Assembly (NCBI RefSeq): GCF_028389875.1
Contig: NC_084670.1
Coordinates: forward strand, 16,835,383-16,899,382
DNA from: Rhea pennata
Taxonomy: Eukaryota > Chordata > Aves > Rheiformes > Rheidae
Length of the DNA: 64,000 bases
Direction of reading: 5' to 3'
A model generated the notes under the pieces. The model was given only the letters and a program-made list of their open reading frames with translations, was not told where the DNA came from and ran no database searches. Positions 15,062 through 27,050 of the stretch are shown here, in pieces. A program made the position numbers and the translations under genes. Positions within the stretch are counted from its first letter, which is position 1; each line of letters begins with the position of its first letter.

Positions 15062-15840
15062 CCCCAAATGGAAAACTCCTAGTGCTGGAATCAAATAATT
15101 GAAAAGTTGCTGAAACAAGAGACTAACAGTTAATCCTGCCCGATGGGAAGATCTAAATTCTCCCTGGAAAGGCTACTGCATGTGGGATTATATGCAGTGG
15201 TTAACCAAATATTCAAGGGACATTAGTAATTACCATAACATCCCACCACTTATTCTGTCAAATGCACAATTTATGCAACAAGCCCATGACTTCAAAAAGA
15301 ATTTGTTTACTTTAAAAATAGTTGGAAGTACGTTTCCAGCCCTCAGTTTTTTCCCTGATACCTTCCTGTCCCCACCTTAAAAATACTTTGCCTGAAAGAC
15401 TTCCAGGTGTTTTGTGCAAACACCTTTTTGAGTGAATTTTCTCCCAGTGCCATTCATTTATACCATGTAGCATGCCAAGATACACAGCTTCATTTCCCTG
15501 CTTTTCTGGATAAGGGCATGCAGGACAGCAGTCAAACGCGGCCACTATCTAGTATGCCTTTGGGCCCAGACCGTCCTGGCCACCCCATGCACAGGCTCCC
15601 GGGACGCTGGGGTTGACGCTACTTCACACTTCCCTAGAGCACTGGAGAGAGCCATGAGGAAGGCGGCTGAATAGAGACCAGGCTTTACACTGCAATTTCT
15701 ACGGTTTATAAAAATACACCTGCAAAGGTCTCTAGAAACAGAAATGCACCAAGGAGTTGCAAATGGGTGTCCCACCACGCTGCTGCGCCAGTAACCAAGA
15801 ACAAGGTAGCGCTCGGTAATATAACTTCATCTGATCAGTC

Positions 15841-16100
15841 GGGCTATATTAACAGGTTGAGCCGAGTTGAGTGCGTGCCTTGCTCGCACACTAACTGCGC
15901 GCAGAGCTGGCGCCTGTGGATGGGGGCCACGGCCCCTCCGCCCGCGCGTGGCCCCGGCCCCAGGAGCCGCCGGCCCCGGCTGGGGCCTCCGAACGGCCGG
16001 CGGCTTTCCCGGCCCTCCCTCTTTTTGCCCTTGTTCCCACTGCGTCGCTCCGCCCGCGACCTCCACAGCGTTACGGCCGAGCCTCCGTGAGTGCAGGCTT
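15841..16100. other. Short GC-rich, CpG-rich block
   Basis: About 260 bp with clustered CpG. No recognisable coding exon and no convincing splice donor was seen leaving it in either direction. Confidence 0.45.
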
Positions 16101-18370
16101 GTTACTGAGCTTTACAAGGTTATTTGAAAACAAGATCATGCAAAGGTATCAACCCGCCGAAGCCCTGCTTTGCTGGTATTTCTCTCCCCCGAGCTGCGTG
16201 CATTCCAGAGGGCTATCATCTTGCTTTCCAGCTGAAATAGAAATCCAGTAATGCATAGTTTGGGAGTTCTGTCATTGAAGCAATCATTTAATAGTGACAA
16301 ATAAGCCAGAGAATAAAACAAACAGATGGAAAATGGTCATCCCCATCCACGGACACCTGCTCTGGGATGCAGTCCGCAATGATCTATATACACTTTGGAG
16401 GCAAAATTACTTTAGCACATGTTCAGGAGTATCTGTTCAGATCTTGGAATGAGTTACAGGAAAGACATAATGGGTACTGAAAATGGCACAAAATCAACAG
16501 TCTAAAAAGTACCCAGTTGTAGTTTTGAAAATAACAGATTGTCTCATTCAGAAAAAGCTCATGGATTGTGAAACAAAACCAGAGCAAAAAAAATTGCTTA
16601 AAGGAAACCAATATAAGCCCCAGCACTATTTAGCCTCCAGGCAAACCACCTATACTGTAACCTTCGAGGAGTTTTTCAAATAAAGGTGATTGACTCTGTG
16701 CGAAAGAGGCAGTCCTTTGGTTAGGAGCACGGAGGAGCCTTCCATGCATTTCATTTCCATACATTTAATTTCCAGGATCAGGCCTTATGGCATTTAAGTA
16801 GAAGTTAGAGTTTTAAAGATTTTTGAAGTCCTGAAGCCCATATTGAGTTAAGAAATCTTTCATGCTTAACACTTCTGAAATCTCAAGGCAAACCTGCTGT
16901 ATGCCTAAACAGGACTTTAGGAGTCTAATGCTGGCAATCATCGCAGTGTAGGCAGAGTTCACAGCAGAAAAGAAGGATCTTCACAAGAAGACCTTACATG
17001 TGTTCCCCGAGCAAAATTAGATTTTTTTTTTTAAGTAGAGAAATGATGCAAAGCAAGCAGTCCCCTAACCACTATCACCATCCCAGCAAAAGTCTCCAGT
17101 GTCCTTCTGAGGCAACTGTATTTACATTCCTCAATTTGGAAAGGATTTCAATATTAAGATAATCATGATAGTCCTCTTTAATAACTGCTTGGCATCTTGC
17201 TGTGAAGTCACTATTCAGGTAAAATTTCAGCTGTTTCAATAAGGGTATTAGTATTTTTAAGACTGGGGTTGCTGTTCTTTATTTGTAGGAAGGCCATATA
17301 TAGGTTTCCACAAACTCAGTAGAAAGATTTCTCTTTCCCTTCTTAGGTTTAATGGGAAGTAGAGTAGGTCCTAAATATATATTCATTATCTTTTTTTTTT
17401 TGAGTGTATATAAATATGCTAAAATAGCTCATTAGCTTTCACCCTCAGAAGAAAAGCCTAAGCAGATGACATAACATGGCAGTTAACTTACTAAGCCATC
17501 CATATCTTTGCACTAACATAACAGATATTATTGCAGTTCTGGAATCTGAATTAAACAGAGAATTCTCACTGCCCAACAATGTTTTTGGAAAATTTAATAA
17601 TAGGAAGTATAATGAAAGTAGATAAAAAGATGGAAACAAAATTGAGGCAAATGAGCTGAATTTTGGTGGCAATCACATAAAATAAGTGTGAGCACACAGA
17701 ATATGTATAAAGGCCTTATTACATGCTTTAACATCAATTATAAACCATAATTCCAAAAATAACTTTCCCTGAAAAAAAACATATCCACAGGAGGAACAGG
17801 AGACTGTTATATAAAGAGAATCAGAGTCAAAAAAGAAGGTCTGTGAACAGTGATCTATTCACAAACCGAATTACTTCACCTCTTTCATGGAAAAACACAG
17901 GGCAAGTGTCGGCTTTCTTGCTTCATGTGGTTACAACTATAAATAAAACTTCTGCTGACCTGCAAATACTTACTGATGCCAAGCAGATTAAAGGGAAACC
18001 CTTGCCAGTCTTTTGCTCCTTCTTTTGATAACAGGTATATGTCCACGAGACTTAGCCAGAGCATGGTTCAAAAGTGACTTTGGTGATCTAACAAATGATG
18101 GCAGCTATTTTTATAATCCACTTGTCTAGAACTGTGGGATTTTCCCCGTTAGATAATTGCTATTTTAAGACTCTAACTTGCCAGCCAACATGAGCCAGAA
18201 AGATGAGATCCAAACTTTGCACTGTTTGTATCACCATCTTGAGTCACTAATTGGTAATGATGTAAAACACCTAATTTTAGGTATCTGAGGCATGTAACCA
18301 ACCTTCAACCAAAACAGCATTGGGAGTAGGCTGTGGTGCCCGAACTGGAAAACATGCAGTGCTTTTAAGA

Positions 18371-18765
18371 TGCTGCCCACCCTTACTCGGCAAGGAAAGC
18401 TAACTAACCCCGTGCGAGAACGCACACGCTCGCGCCTCCAGCCCCTGGTAACCCCGAGGGAGGCTGCTCTTAGCGCGTGCCACGGCTGGACGCTGTGCCT
18501 CGTGCCCCAAGCCCAAGTCGCTCCCAGCTCCCAGGGCCTTACAGGTCGTTTAAATAAACGTGTGACAGCAGCGCCTGCGGTTGCAGGAGCCTTCACCAGG
18601 CTTTGCGACACCGCTTGCGACGCCTGGCCGGGGAGCGCGAAGTCCACTCAAGACCTTGCGCTCAGGGCTGCAGTTCTGCGAAAGCGGCCGCATTTGGGAG
18701 GGAGGCACGGGGCCGGCGGGAGCGCGCGGCAGAGGGGTGGGGAGCGGAGAGTCCAGCCAAATTAA
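18371..18765. other. GC-rich, CpG-rich block
   Basis: About 400 bp of raised GC and CpG. Open frames of 78-138 codons on both strands show no known domain. Confidence 0.4.
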
Positions 18766-19190
18766 CATCCCTGCTGCTGAGGGCAATTACTCCAGCTGTG
18801 AGCAATGCGGATTGTGAAAGAGTTCAGTTGTATAGGAAAGAAATTGTTATTTTTCTTCCTCCACAGAAAGGAATGGATTCAACATGTGCCAGACTTGCCT
18901 TTTTTTTTCCTTTTTTTGACAACTTCCAGCTTGTTGTTTATAAAATGGCACCCTGAATCTTCTATGTCGTATTTCCTTTGGTTTAAATACTTCTATTTAA
19001 CTAACAGAATGTGTACGATGGCAAACAAACAAATAAATAGGAAAAAAAAGCAAACCATGCTCTTGCAGAAACTGAGTTTACAGTTCCCACGCAGAGGGAC
19101 GCTGCGCCTCCTAATGAAGTAAAGCACGTGCACACAACCGGGCTCTTCTGCACTCCAGACAACCTCTGAACTTCAGACAACGCATTTTTG

Positions 19191-19850
19191 CAGCCCGACA
19201 GCCGAGGACACGTCTGAGGGCATCGCTGCCGCTCTTTCGCCTGTTCTCGTGTCCCCCGAAAGGGGCAGGGCCGGGGGGCGCGGCGCGCGGGGGGCCAGGA
19301 GCTCCGCGCGGCGCCCGGCGGCCTGGGTCCCGCCGCGCAGCGCCGGGGCTGCTCTAAGGCGCCGCGGGGCCGCGCCGCCCGCCTTGCCCCCGCCCGCGCC
19401 CGCTCCGGCGGAGCTGGTTCAGCTTCTGCCTTCAAACAGCAGAAGAAAACAAGAAATTGCCAGTGCGGTTTGCAGCAGCGGGCAGGGGAGTCTGGCGAGT
19501 CCCCTGCCAAGCGGAGCCGGTTACATAACACCTACTGTGTCAACACCGGGCCGAGCCGCGGCGCGGCCAGGCCGCACGGCGCAGCGCGGCGCTCGGGGGA
19601 GCGGCCGCCCTCAGCGGCATCGCTTCCGACTCAAAAAACGAACGAACGAACGAAGCAGCTCCAGCCCCCGAATCCCTGCGTGTGCGATCAAACCGGCGAG
19701 AGAGGCTTCCGGGGCCGGAGGCCCTCCCCGGGCAGCAGCTGTGCCGCGAAGGCCGCAGCAGCAACGCACCAAGGGCTTCAGACGTCCATCAGCCTCACGG
19801 AAGGGGCCAGGCGACGCGGGACGGTGCCGGGAGCGTCACGCTCATTTGGC
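19191..19850. promoter_or_regulatory. Orphan CpG island
   Basis: About 660 bp with dense CpG (long stretches of CGCGGCGCG type around 19275-19400 and 19550-19620), sharply bounded, 18 kb upstream of CCN1. It looks like an unmethylated island and probable promoter, but no gene I recognise starts here. A 261-codon open frame (19249-20034) spans it with Ala/Arg/Pro-rich low-complexity sequence and continues into AT-rich DNA, so I regard it as chance. Confidence 0.55.
19639..19654. repeat. (CGAA)4 tetranucleotide repeat in CpG island
   Basis: Four perfect CGAA units inside the 19.2-19.85 kb CpG island. Confidence 0.85.
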
Positions 19851-20430
19851 AGTCTTAAAAGCTACCACCTTCTCAAAGAGGGCAATATTCATTGTTTTGA
19901 GAGAAACATTCACTGTTTTGAGCTTACAGCTTTCTTTGGAGCTTTCTTTGGGTAGAGCATTGGTATTTACAGAGGGTACAGGGTCTAAAGTGTTTTTAGT
20001 TGTTTTTTTTTTAATAAGCTGCACTAGTAAATAGGACTGCTTGATGACTAAACTGGAGAGAGGTCAGCGTGAGAAGCCTTCTCAGACTGTTTATTGCAAC
20101 ATCTGAGCAAGCCTGGTTCACTTTTTCCCCTGCACAGGCAAGTTTCCTCTGCCTCTGTGTACAGCAACAGAGGAGAAGAAACACTGGGAAAACGCTGGAA
20201 AATATGATAGTAAAACTACCAACACTGAGAGGTGGGCTCAGACCTAGGCAAATCTCTCTTTAAACATTTTATTTTTACTGGACTAGATTTTGTATAGGAA
20301 CATTGCCGGTGAAGAAGGAGTCTATTACAGGGGAAGGAGGAAAGAAGGTGGGGAGGGGGCGCCTAAGGATTTAGTTGGCATTTCATTCAAATTCTTCACA
20401 GTTCTGTGCATTCAAACCATCTTTGTTCTC

Positions 20431-20750
20431 CTAACGCTCAGTTGTGTCGTGCGGCTGCTCCTGCCCCCCAGACCGCCCCGTCGAAGGCGCGCGGGGCCCC
20501 GCTGCAAGTAAGGGTGCTCTCATCCAGACCCAGGACTTGCACACGTTCGGCTGTAGGAGCAGCTCACCCCTCGCTTCCAGATGTGACACTTCTGGCCTGC
20601 AGCTGGCCACTGCGCCGCAGGCTGCAAGTTTTAGCTCGGCACGTCGTTTCAGCCGAGCAGCCCCACGGGGAGGCTGCTGCAGGGCCCGCGGAAGAGGATA
20701 GGTCAGGCAGCTGCGCGGAGGGCATGGAGCGCCTTTCCACGAATGCACGG
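20431..20750. other. GC-rich block
   Basis: About 320 bp of raised GC and CpG following the 19.2 kb island. A plus-strand GCAA|GTAAGG at 20504-20513 could serve as a splice donor, but no exon is otherwise supported. Confidence 0.35.
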
Positions 20751-23379
20751 GCCCAGTAATAACACATCTTTCGAAGGAAGCTACGTGAACTGTGGCTGGG
20801 AACCTAGCACAGCCAGCGTGACAGGGTCGCCATGCTCCCGGGCGCTGCTGCCGTTCAGCCAGGGCTACAGGGAAAATGAGTAGCCCCGTTTCTCCCTAAG
20901 AACATTTAAAGGCAGTTTTACAGGAGTGTATCACATTTGGAAAACCCTGTGTCCCAGCGCTGCTACGTTATTTGCGGGGGAGCAGATGGGAGCTGGGAGA
21001 TAGAGGAGCATCGCTGCACGGGCTGCGAGAAAAGACTTGGCAGGAACGTCAGCTCCACAAAAACTTGAACTGCCATTAACATGTCAATAATCACTATGGT
21101 TCAAACTTTACCACATATTAAACGGTGGCTGCTCAAGTATTCACAACATCTTTCCCCCGTAATGTTCTTGAAGGACTTTTTTTTTTTTTCTTAAAAATGC
21201 ATGTTGCTCAGCATATCTTCTGCCACGGGCTGTGCGACTACCTCCGAGGCACGCCAGCTCCCACTGCCGCTCAGGACGGCACGATGGGAGCAGCAGCAAA
21301 ACCCCACAATTAACACAAATCCAGAGCAGCGCCCACTGGCCCTCTTTGCCCAGCTCTGCTGCCTCCAGAGCTCCTGGTGCTGGACATGTAGCCTTGCTCA
21401 GAAATGTCACCATCCTCAGATAGTTTCTCTGAATTACCTTAAGGACGGGCTGTAATGCTGCAAGCCAGGGAAGAGGAAAGGATGGCTCTATGGGGGCCTC
21501 CTAGCCCAGTCTCCTTCTTGGCAGCATGGCATCCACACCCCTCACCTGCGATGGTGTCGGTGCAGAAAGAACTTGCCCAAGAGCTTCTAGGAAGCCTAAT
21601 GAGGGGATCAGGCCACGTCTCCATCCCCGCCTGCAAGTACTAGCTAACCAGCTGCAGTGTGGTAAAACAAGGACTGTTCAGTGGTTTTAAAAGGGGAAAT
21701 TATTTTTCTGCCAGACCATCCCAGGCTTCTAGCACTCCCCACACCACCCTGACCGTAGACTACATTTAAAACATACTCTCTGGCTTTTTCTTACTGGGGA
21801 GAGGATATGAGCAACAAGCTGGTACAGTCTTCTTCTAATACCACATTTTTCTGGTTAGTAAAATCTCTGGCAAAACCTCTAAAATGATCCAGATGGATTT
21901 CAAAGTACTGGAGCTGGGGCGGCACATCAGATCCAGGTTGGATATCATGATGGACAGATGGATGTTATCTTGCCTAACAGCGCCTTCAGGTCTTTGAACT
22001 TTCCACATCTTCAGAAGGTGGAAAATCAGGGTAACTCAAGAAAGACTTGAGCACTTGCTTGATCAAACTTAATGTCTGGATACATTAAGGAGAGACATGA
22101 ACAAGATCTGTGAGCAGTGGAACTAATGAAACCTAATTTCCTATGGATTTGTGTTTTGCGGTTGGACTTTCTGGTGTCTTAAGAACATACAAGCTCCAAG
22201 AAGGCATTTTCTGTGGTCAGGGTTTTTAGTACCTCTCCTTCATGGATTCTGCAGTGTCTAATAAGAGCTGAATGCAGACAGCAGGCTGTCCTAGAGCATT
22301 TACAGGGTCTCCTCCTGCCACTCAGTTGCTTTCCTGGAATGTACCTGTGATTTACAGTGTTTGAAACCAATATCTTGTTTTCAAATTGGTCCAGTGGGCT
22401 CAGAAATTACAGAAGGAACTAGCGGGCAAAGTGACTACAAAAGTGGTATTTAATAAGAAAATCAGTGCAACAATGATACAGAAACATTATACTATAAAGC
22501 AGGGGGAAATCAAGAGTCTTGACTCTACTGGCTACACACACAAACTTTCTTGAGGCCAAGAGACACTGCATGTACCATGTACCTCAGAAAACTGAAGAAA
22601 GTGAGCGTAGGAAGGAATTATGATATGGGCTGATAGTTACCCTTTCAGGCATTAATGCCTGAGGCAGAGCTAGGCGTACAGCTGTGACTCACATATGCCC
22701 AAAGAAGCAGCCCCTGGTTTGCCACCTCCTGCTAGTAGGCATTTGGATGCATGAGCAGCCCGACTACCAGCACAGCCCTGCCACCTGGCACAGCAATACA
22801 GTGGTAAATGAAAAAAGCGGGTAAGCTCCGTAGTCTGGCATTGAAGGCCGAGCAGGTCAACTTTGCACTTCCCCCATTATAAGTGGGTATACTTTGTGCG
22901 TGGGTGTTCACCCTCAACAACACCACTTCTGTAGCGCTGGCAAAGAAATACACTTGAACTTTGCTGCCCTTTGCCCACTTGAACCACTTTGTGCCACAGA
23001 TTGGCTACTCCTGCTGTAAACACCACTTGATACGTATCTTTTGCAAGAGCAGCAAAAGTAGAGGTTTCTTCATGAGGATATAAGACAGAACAAAAGGAAC
23101 AACTCAAGGGCAAAAATGAGAGGATACCTGGCTAGATTTATAATGCTGGGGGATGTCATATGCACTAAAGCTGAATAATTAAAGAGAAGACTGAAAATGA
23201 AGGGAATTACCTTAGAGTTAACATGGCATTCAGTATCTTAGGAGGTTACAGAATTGGAAAGAAATCACTGCGTAATTTCAGGCACACCAACACTGTGGAA
23301 GTAAAAAGAACAATTCTGCCTCCCACATGCAGTGGCTGCAATATGAATGATGTCAAGAATTATGAAAATCCAGGCTTCC

Positions 23380-24023
23380 TGGGCAAACGAGCTCAACATG
23401 AGCCAGCAGTGTGCCTGGGCAGCAAAGGAGACCAACAACATCCTGGGCTGCATTAGAAAGAGCAGAGCCAGCAGCTGCAGGGAAGCAATTATCCCCCTTA
23501 GCACTCATCTGACCACATCTAGATACTTCATCCAGTTTTGAGCACCTAGTACGAGAAAGACACTGATAAACTGGAGCAAGTGTAGCAGAGGGCCGTCAAG
23601 ATGGTCGGAGGCTGGAGCACTTGCCCTGTGAGGGGCAGCTGAGGGAATGGGGCTTGTTCATCCTGGAGAAGAAACAGCCCCAGGGGGACCTAATAGCAGC
23701 CCCGCCGATGCCTCCAGGATAGTTACCCAGAAGACAGAGCCAGGCTGCTCACAGTGGTGTGTTACACAGTGGCCATAAACTGAAACAAGAGACGTTCTGC
23801 CCTGATATAAGGAGAAATGCTTTCACCTTGAGGACAATCAAGCACTGAGACAGAAGACCGGGGAAGTTGCAGGGTTTCTGTCATTGCAGATTTTTGAGGC
23901 TGGACTGGTTAAAACCCTAAGCAACTTGGTCTAACCTCAAAGCTGACCGTGCTTTGAAAAGGACATTGGACTATAAACCTCTTGAGGTTCCTTCCAGCCT
24001 AGATTATCCAACGATCCTATGAT
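23380..24023 (+). mobile_element. CR1 LINE fragment, plus strand
   Basis: Starts around the CR1 hallmark AACATGAGCCAGCAGTGTGC at 23394. It encodes AAKETNNILGCIRKSRASSCREAI in the same domain as the copy at 4 kb, and runs to the CR1 3' terminus (CCTTCCAGCCTAGATTATC, then GATCCTATGATT at 24012-24023). It is 5'-truncated and interrupted by stops. Confidence 0.9.
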
Positions 24024-24030
24024 TTGCCCT

Positions 24031-24135
24031 GTGCCTTTGTGTAAAATGTGAGGGAATACTTAGATAGCATTTCCCTGCTTACAGGACTTTTGTGAGAATG
24101 CATACATATGCTAAGACTGTAAGGCACCAGAGACC
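24031..24135 (+). mobile_element. MIR/CORE-SINE-like relic, plus strand
   Basis: Resembles the 3' half of the MIR consensus: TGTGCCT, TGTAAAATG, then TTTTGTGAG, a CATACATATGCTAAGACTGTAA-type block and GGCACC. It directly follows the CR1 3' end. The match is by eye to remembered consensus, so the family is tentative. Confidence 0.4.
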
Positions 24136-25025
24136 AAAGAAATCAAAAATAAATACTTTTAAAGAGAGTGCAGAATAAATATCCATCACAGGTACAAGTG
24201 CAAAATTAGGTAGAAGCATGCTGTCTGTGGGACAGGAATTCACTTAGTTGTCTGTCAAGTACCGATGCTGGTTTGAAGCAAAGTTCGTATGGTAAACGGC
24301 CATATGGTGTGATCTGACAGAGCCCATCCTTTACTGAAGGAAGGTAACCAGGACAGCAGGTCAGAACCTCAGCCTGCATAGTCCATGCATCCAACACCTT
24401 TCTGCTCTGCATGATAATTTGCTTCTCAAAATACTTTTCTTTTTCTAAAACTAACATGAAAATCAGAGCAGAAGAAACTTAGCTTCAAAATGCCATTTAA
24501 ACAGCCCTGAGTTACTAAAAAAAAGAAAAAAAAAATAAATAAACCGAGGATGGTGGCATTTGGAGTACAAGAGACTGACAGGCAGCAAGACACTCCCAGG
24601 TGTGCTTAGAGAAAGACAGCTCCCATTCACATCAACAACAAAATGTCACTCAGCATCTGGAGGGGGGCTCCTCGGCACGAGAAGTCAGCTTGCAGATGGG
24701 GGGCAGGCCATCCTTATGTATTTACTTCTCTGCGCCACAGTGACGGTGCTGCTAGCACTTAATTTATTTTGTTCATTTAGGAGACATTTAGTTATCGCAA
24801 TTATTTAACAATGTGTAAAATTACAAACAACTTCAACTACAATATGTTCCTCTTGCGTAAACCTCTCCTCTTGGCCACATACATAATGAAAACCCTGTTG
24901 AGTCAGTAATAAAATCCAGCTTTCAAGCCTCAGAACTGAATGTTCAAATTTTGTAGCTCACTTCCTTTTCTAACCAGACAGCAGGGCTGCCAAGAGAATT
25001 TCTGGGCGTTCAGCCTCTTTTGAGA

Positions 25026-25070
25026 TACACATACATACATACACATACATATATATATATATATATACAT
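25026..25070. repeat. (ACAT)/(AT) microsatellite
   Basis: ACAT units followed by a perfect TA run. Strongly AT-rich and likely polymorphic. Confidence 0.9.
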
Positions 25071-26879
25071 CTCAATTTACCAGGACTGCCAGAGAGCAGG
25101 CACCAATTGTTTTTAACCCAGTCATGAGCAAATGCTTTTTAAAAAGAAATCAGAATGTTATTTATTTTCATCTGATGGAACAGACAACTCAGACCTGGAC
25201 AGGGAAAACGATCAGCTCCAGCTATGTCAATAAATAAATATTTGCATTTCTCGCCAGCTGAGGAAAAATGCAGTGCTGATTTTAGGAACCAACCTCAAGA
25301 ATCCATGTGTTGAAATACCACAGTTCTTCAGGCAAAAGGGCCAGTTGCACATGCAAATGCCTGATTTGCATGAATGACTGCACCATATGCATGTAGAGGT
25401 TGGGGACTTGATGTGGCATACCATATTTTTGGATGACCATTTCTATAAGCCTCATTCCTGTGAAGAGTAGAGCATCCTCATTCCTCACTGAAGTCAGTCA
25501 GTAATGAGTAAACTTGGCAAATCACAGCTAGGAAGACTTCAATAGCTAAATATTTGAGCTTTAAGATTACATGACAGAAAACACTTGTGATCTTGCCCAA
25601 AAGAATGAATAGCTTCTAAATCCCTGGCATTATTTATAACAACAAAAAAACACAATTGCATTTATTGCTCTTCAGAAGAACTGTCTGCTTTTGCATTTTA
25701 CTTTAAGCAGCATATTAAAAAGGGGACAAAATAGATTTCGCATATGTCAACGCAACACAAGAGCAGGCAGCAGCCACGTGAATAGAAGGACAAAAATTCA
25801 GAGAGTTTCATATGGCATGAAAACATAAAGCTAAGTTCAAGTCTGAGAGTTTTCCCACACTGCAGCTAAGTACATTACCAAGAGCCACTGATGTGCTACT
25901 CTCTGTGATCACATGAGTGTGAGGATACATGGCCGGACACAGCATACCCCTCACACACACAGTACCTGCAGTGAGGTGTTTATACTGGTGTGTGAACTAA
26001 AAAGAATGACTGAAGCAACACTCTTAAAGGTTTATAAGATAAATTGGCAAATAAACATTGAGCAGGGAGTTAGACCCTATGGCTGTTCATCTGACAGGAG
26101 AAGCGAGCTCATCCTAACCTACCTGACAGTCCAAAATGGAAGATCTTTGCATTGCTTTCAATGATTAAATCTTTCCACAGTCAGTGGATAATGAGTCAGA
26201 ATGGGACAAAGATACTGTTTACTAAAACAGTACTGGAACTAAGTAGAGGAAGAGAGAAATTCATAGGAGAGGCACAGGAAGAATTCCAAAAACAAGATGA
26301 GAAAAATAAAATAGGGACAAATTGGGGGAGTGAGAATGGAGGCTGAGAGCAGAAATATTGGAAACATCAGAAGGGGAAAAATACTGAAACAGAAGGGGAG
26401 CTATGTATTAGAAGAATCCAAACATGAAGTTGAATACAGGAAAGCAATAAAGTAGCAGGGCTGACCACCCACCAGAAAGAGAAGAATGGGAACAGGAGAA
26501 ATTAAAAGTGGGGAAGATAAAAGGTGGTGGAGTCCTAAGATGTGTGCTACTGATGTGCAGGAGCCCCTTTTTAAGTGAATGCATAGCTGAGACGACACTA
26601 ACATCACCAGGAGATGGGTGATCAGGACAGGAAACTTGCTTTGGCACGTGATATAAAATAAAAGTCTTCAACAACAACGAATCTCTGCTATGTCTAGTTA
26701 GACAAAATGACTGGGATCAATGGGAAGCACAGTCCCCTAGAAATGCTATTCCTCTCCCCACGATGGGTCACCTCCCGTATTGTAGCTGCTCTGCATGTGC
26801 TATTGCCATTCAGGGGTGAGCATCCATAGTCCTCGCACTCGTACCTAAGGAACCTGCATGCCTCCTCGTCGTTAGCATA

Positions 26880-27050
26880 GCCTCATGACATCACCGCAAA
26901 GCAGGAAATAATATTTATCTCCTTTTCACAGATGAGGCATTGAGACATAGATGAATGACTTGACCAAGACCACACTGATGGACTGTGGAAACTGAGAACT
27001 CAAACCCAGTTCTCCCAAGTTCTCAGCCAGAACTGTAATTGCTAGCAAGA
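26880..27050 (-). mobile_element. MIR-like SINE relic, minus strand
   Basis: The plus strand shows the reverse complement of the MIR core: CACAGATGAGGCATTGAGAC, then GACTTGACCAAGACCACACT, then CAAACCCAGTTCTC, in the right order and spacing. The AATAATATTTATCTCC stretch before it fits the adjoining MIR 3' segment. MIR-type CORE-SINEs are old amniote elements and rare in birds. Confidence 0.6.

Noticed and set aside
19249-20034. 261-codon open frame on the plus strand
   Set aside because: Starts in a CpG island where stops are rare, is Ala/Arg/Pro-rich without domains, and opposing-strand frames are nearly as long.
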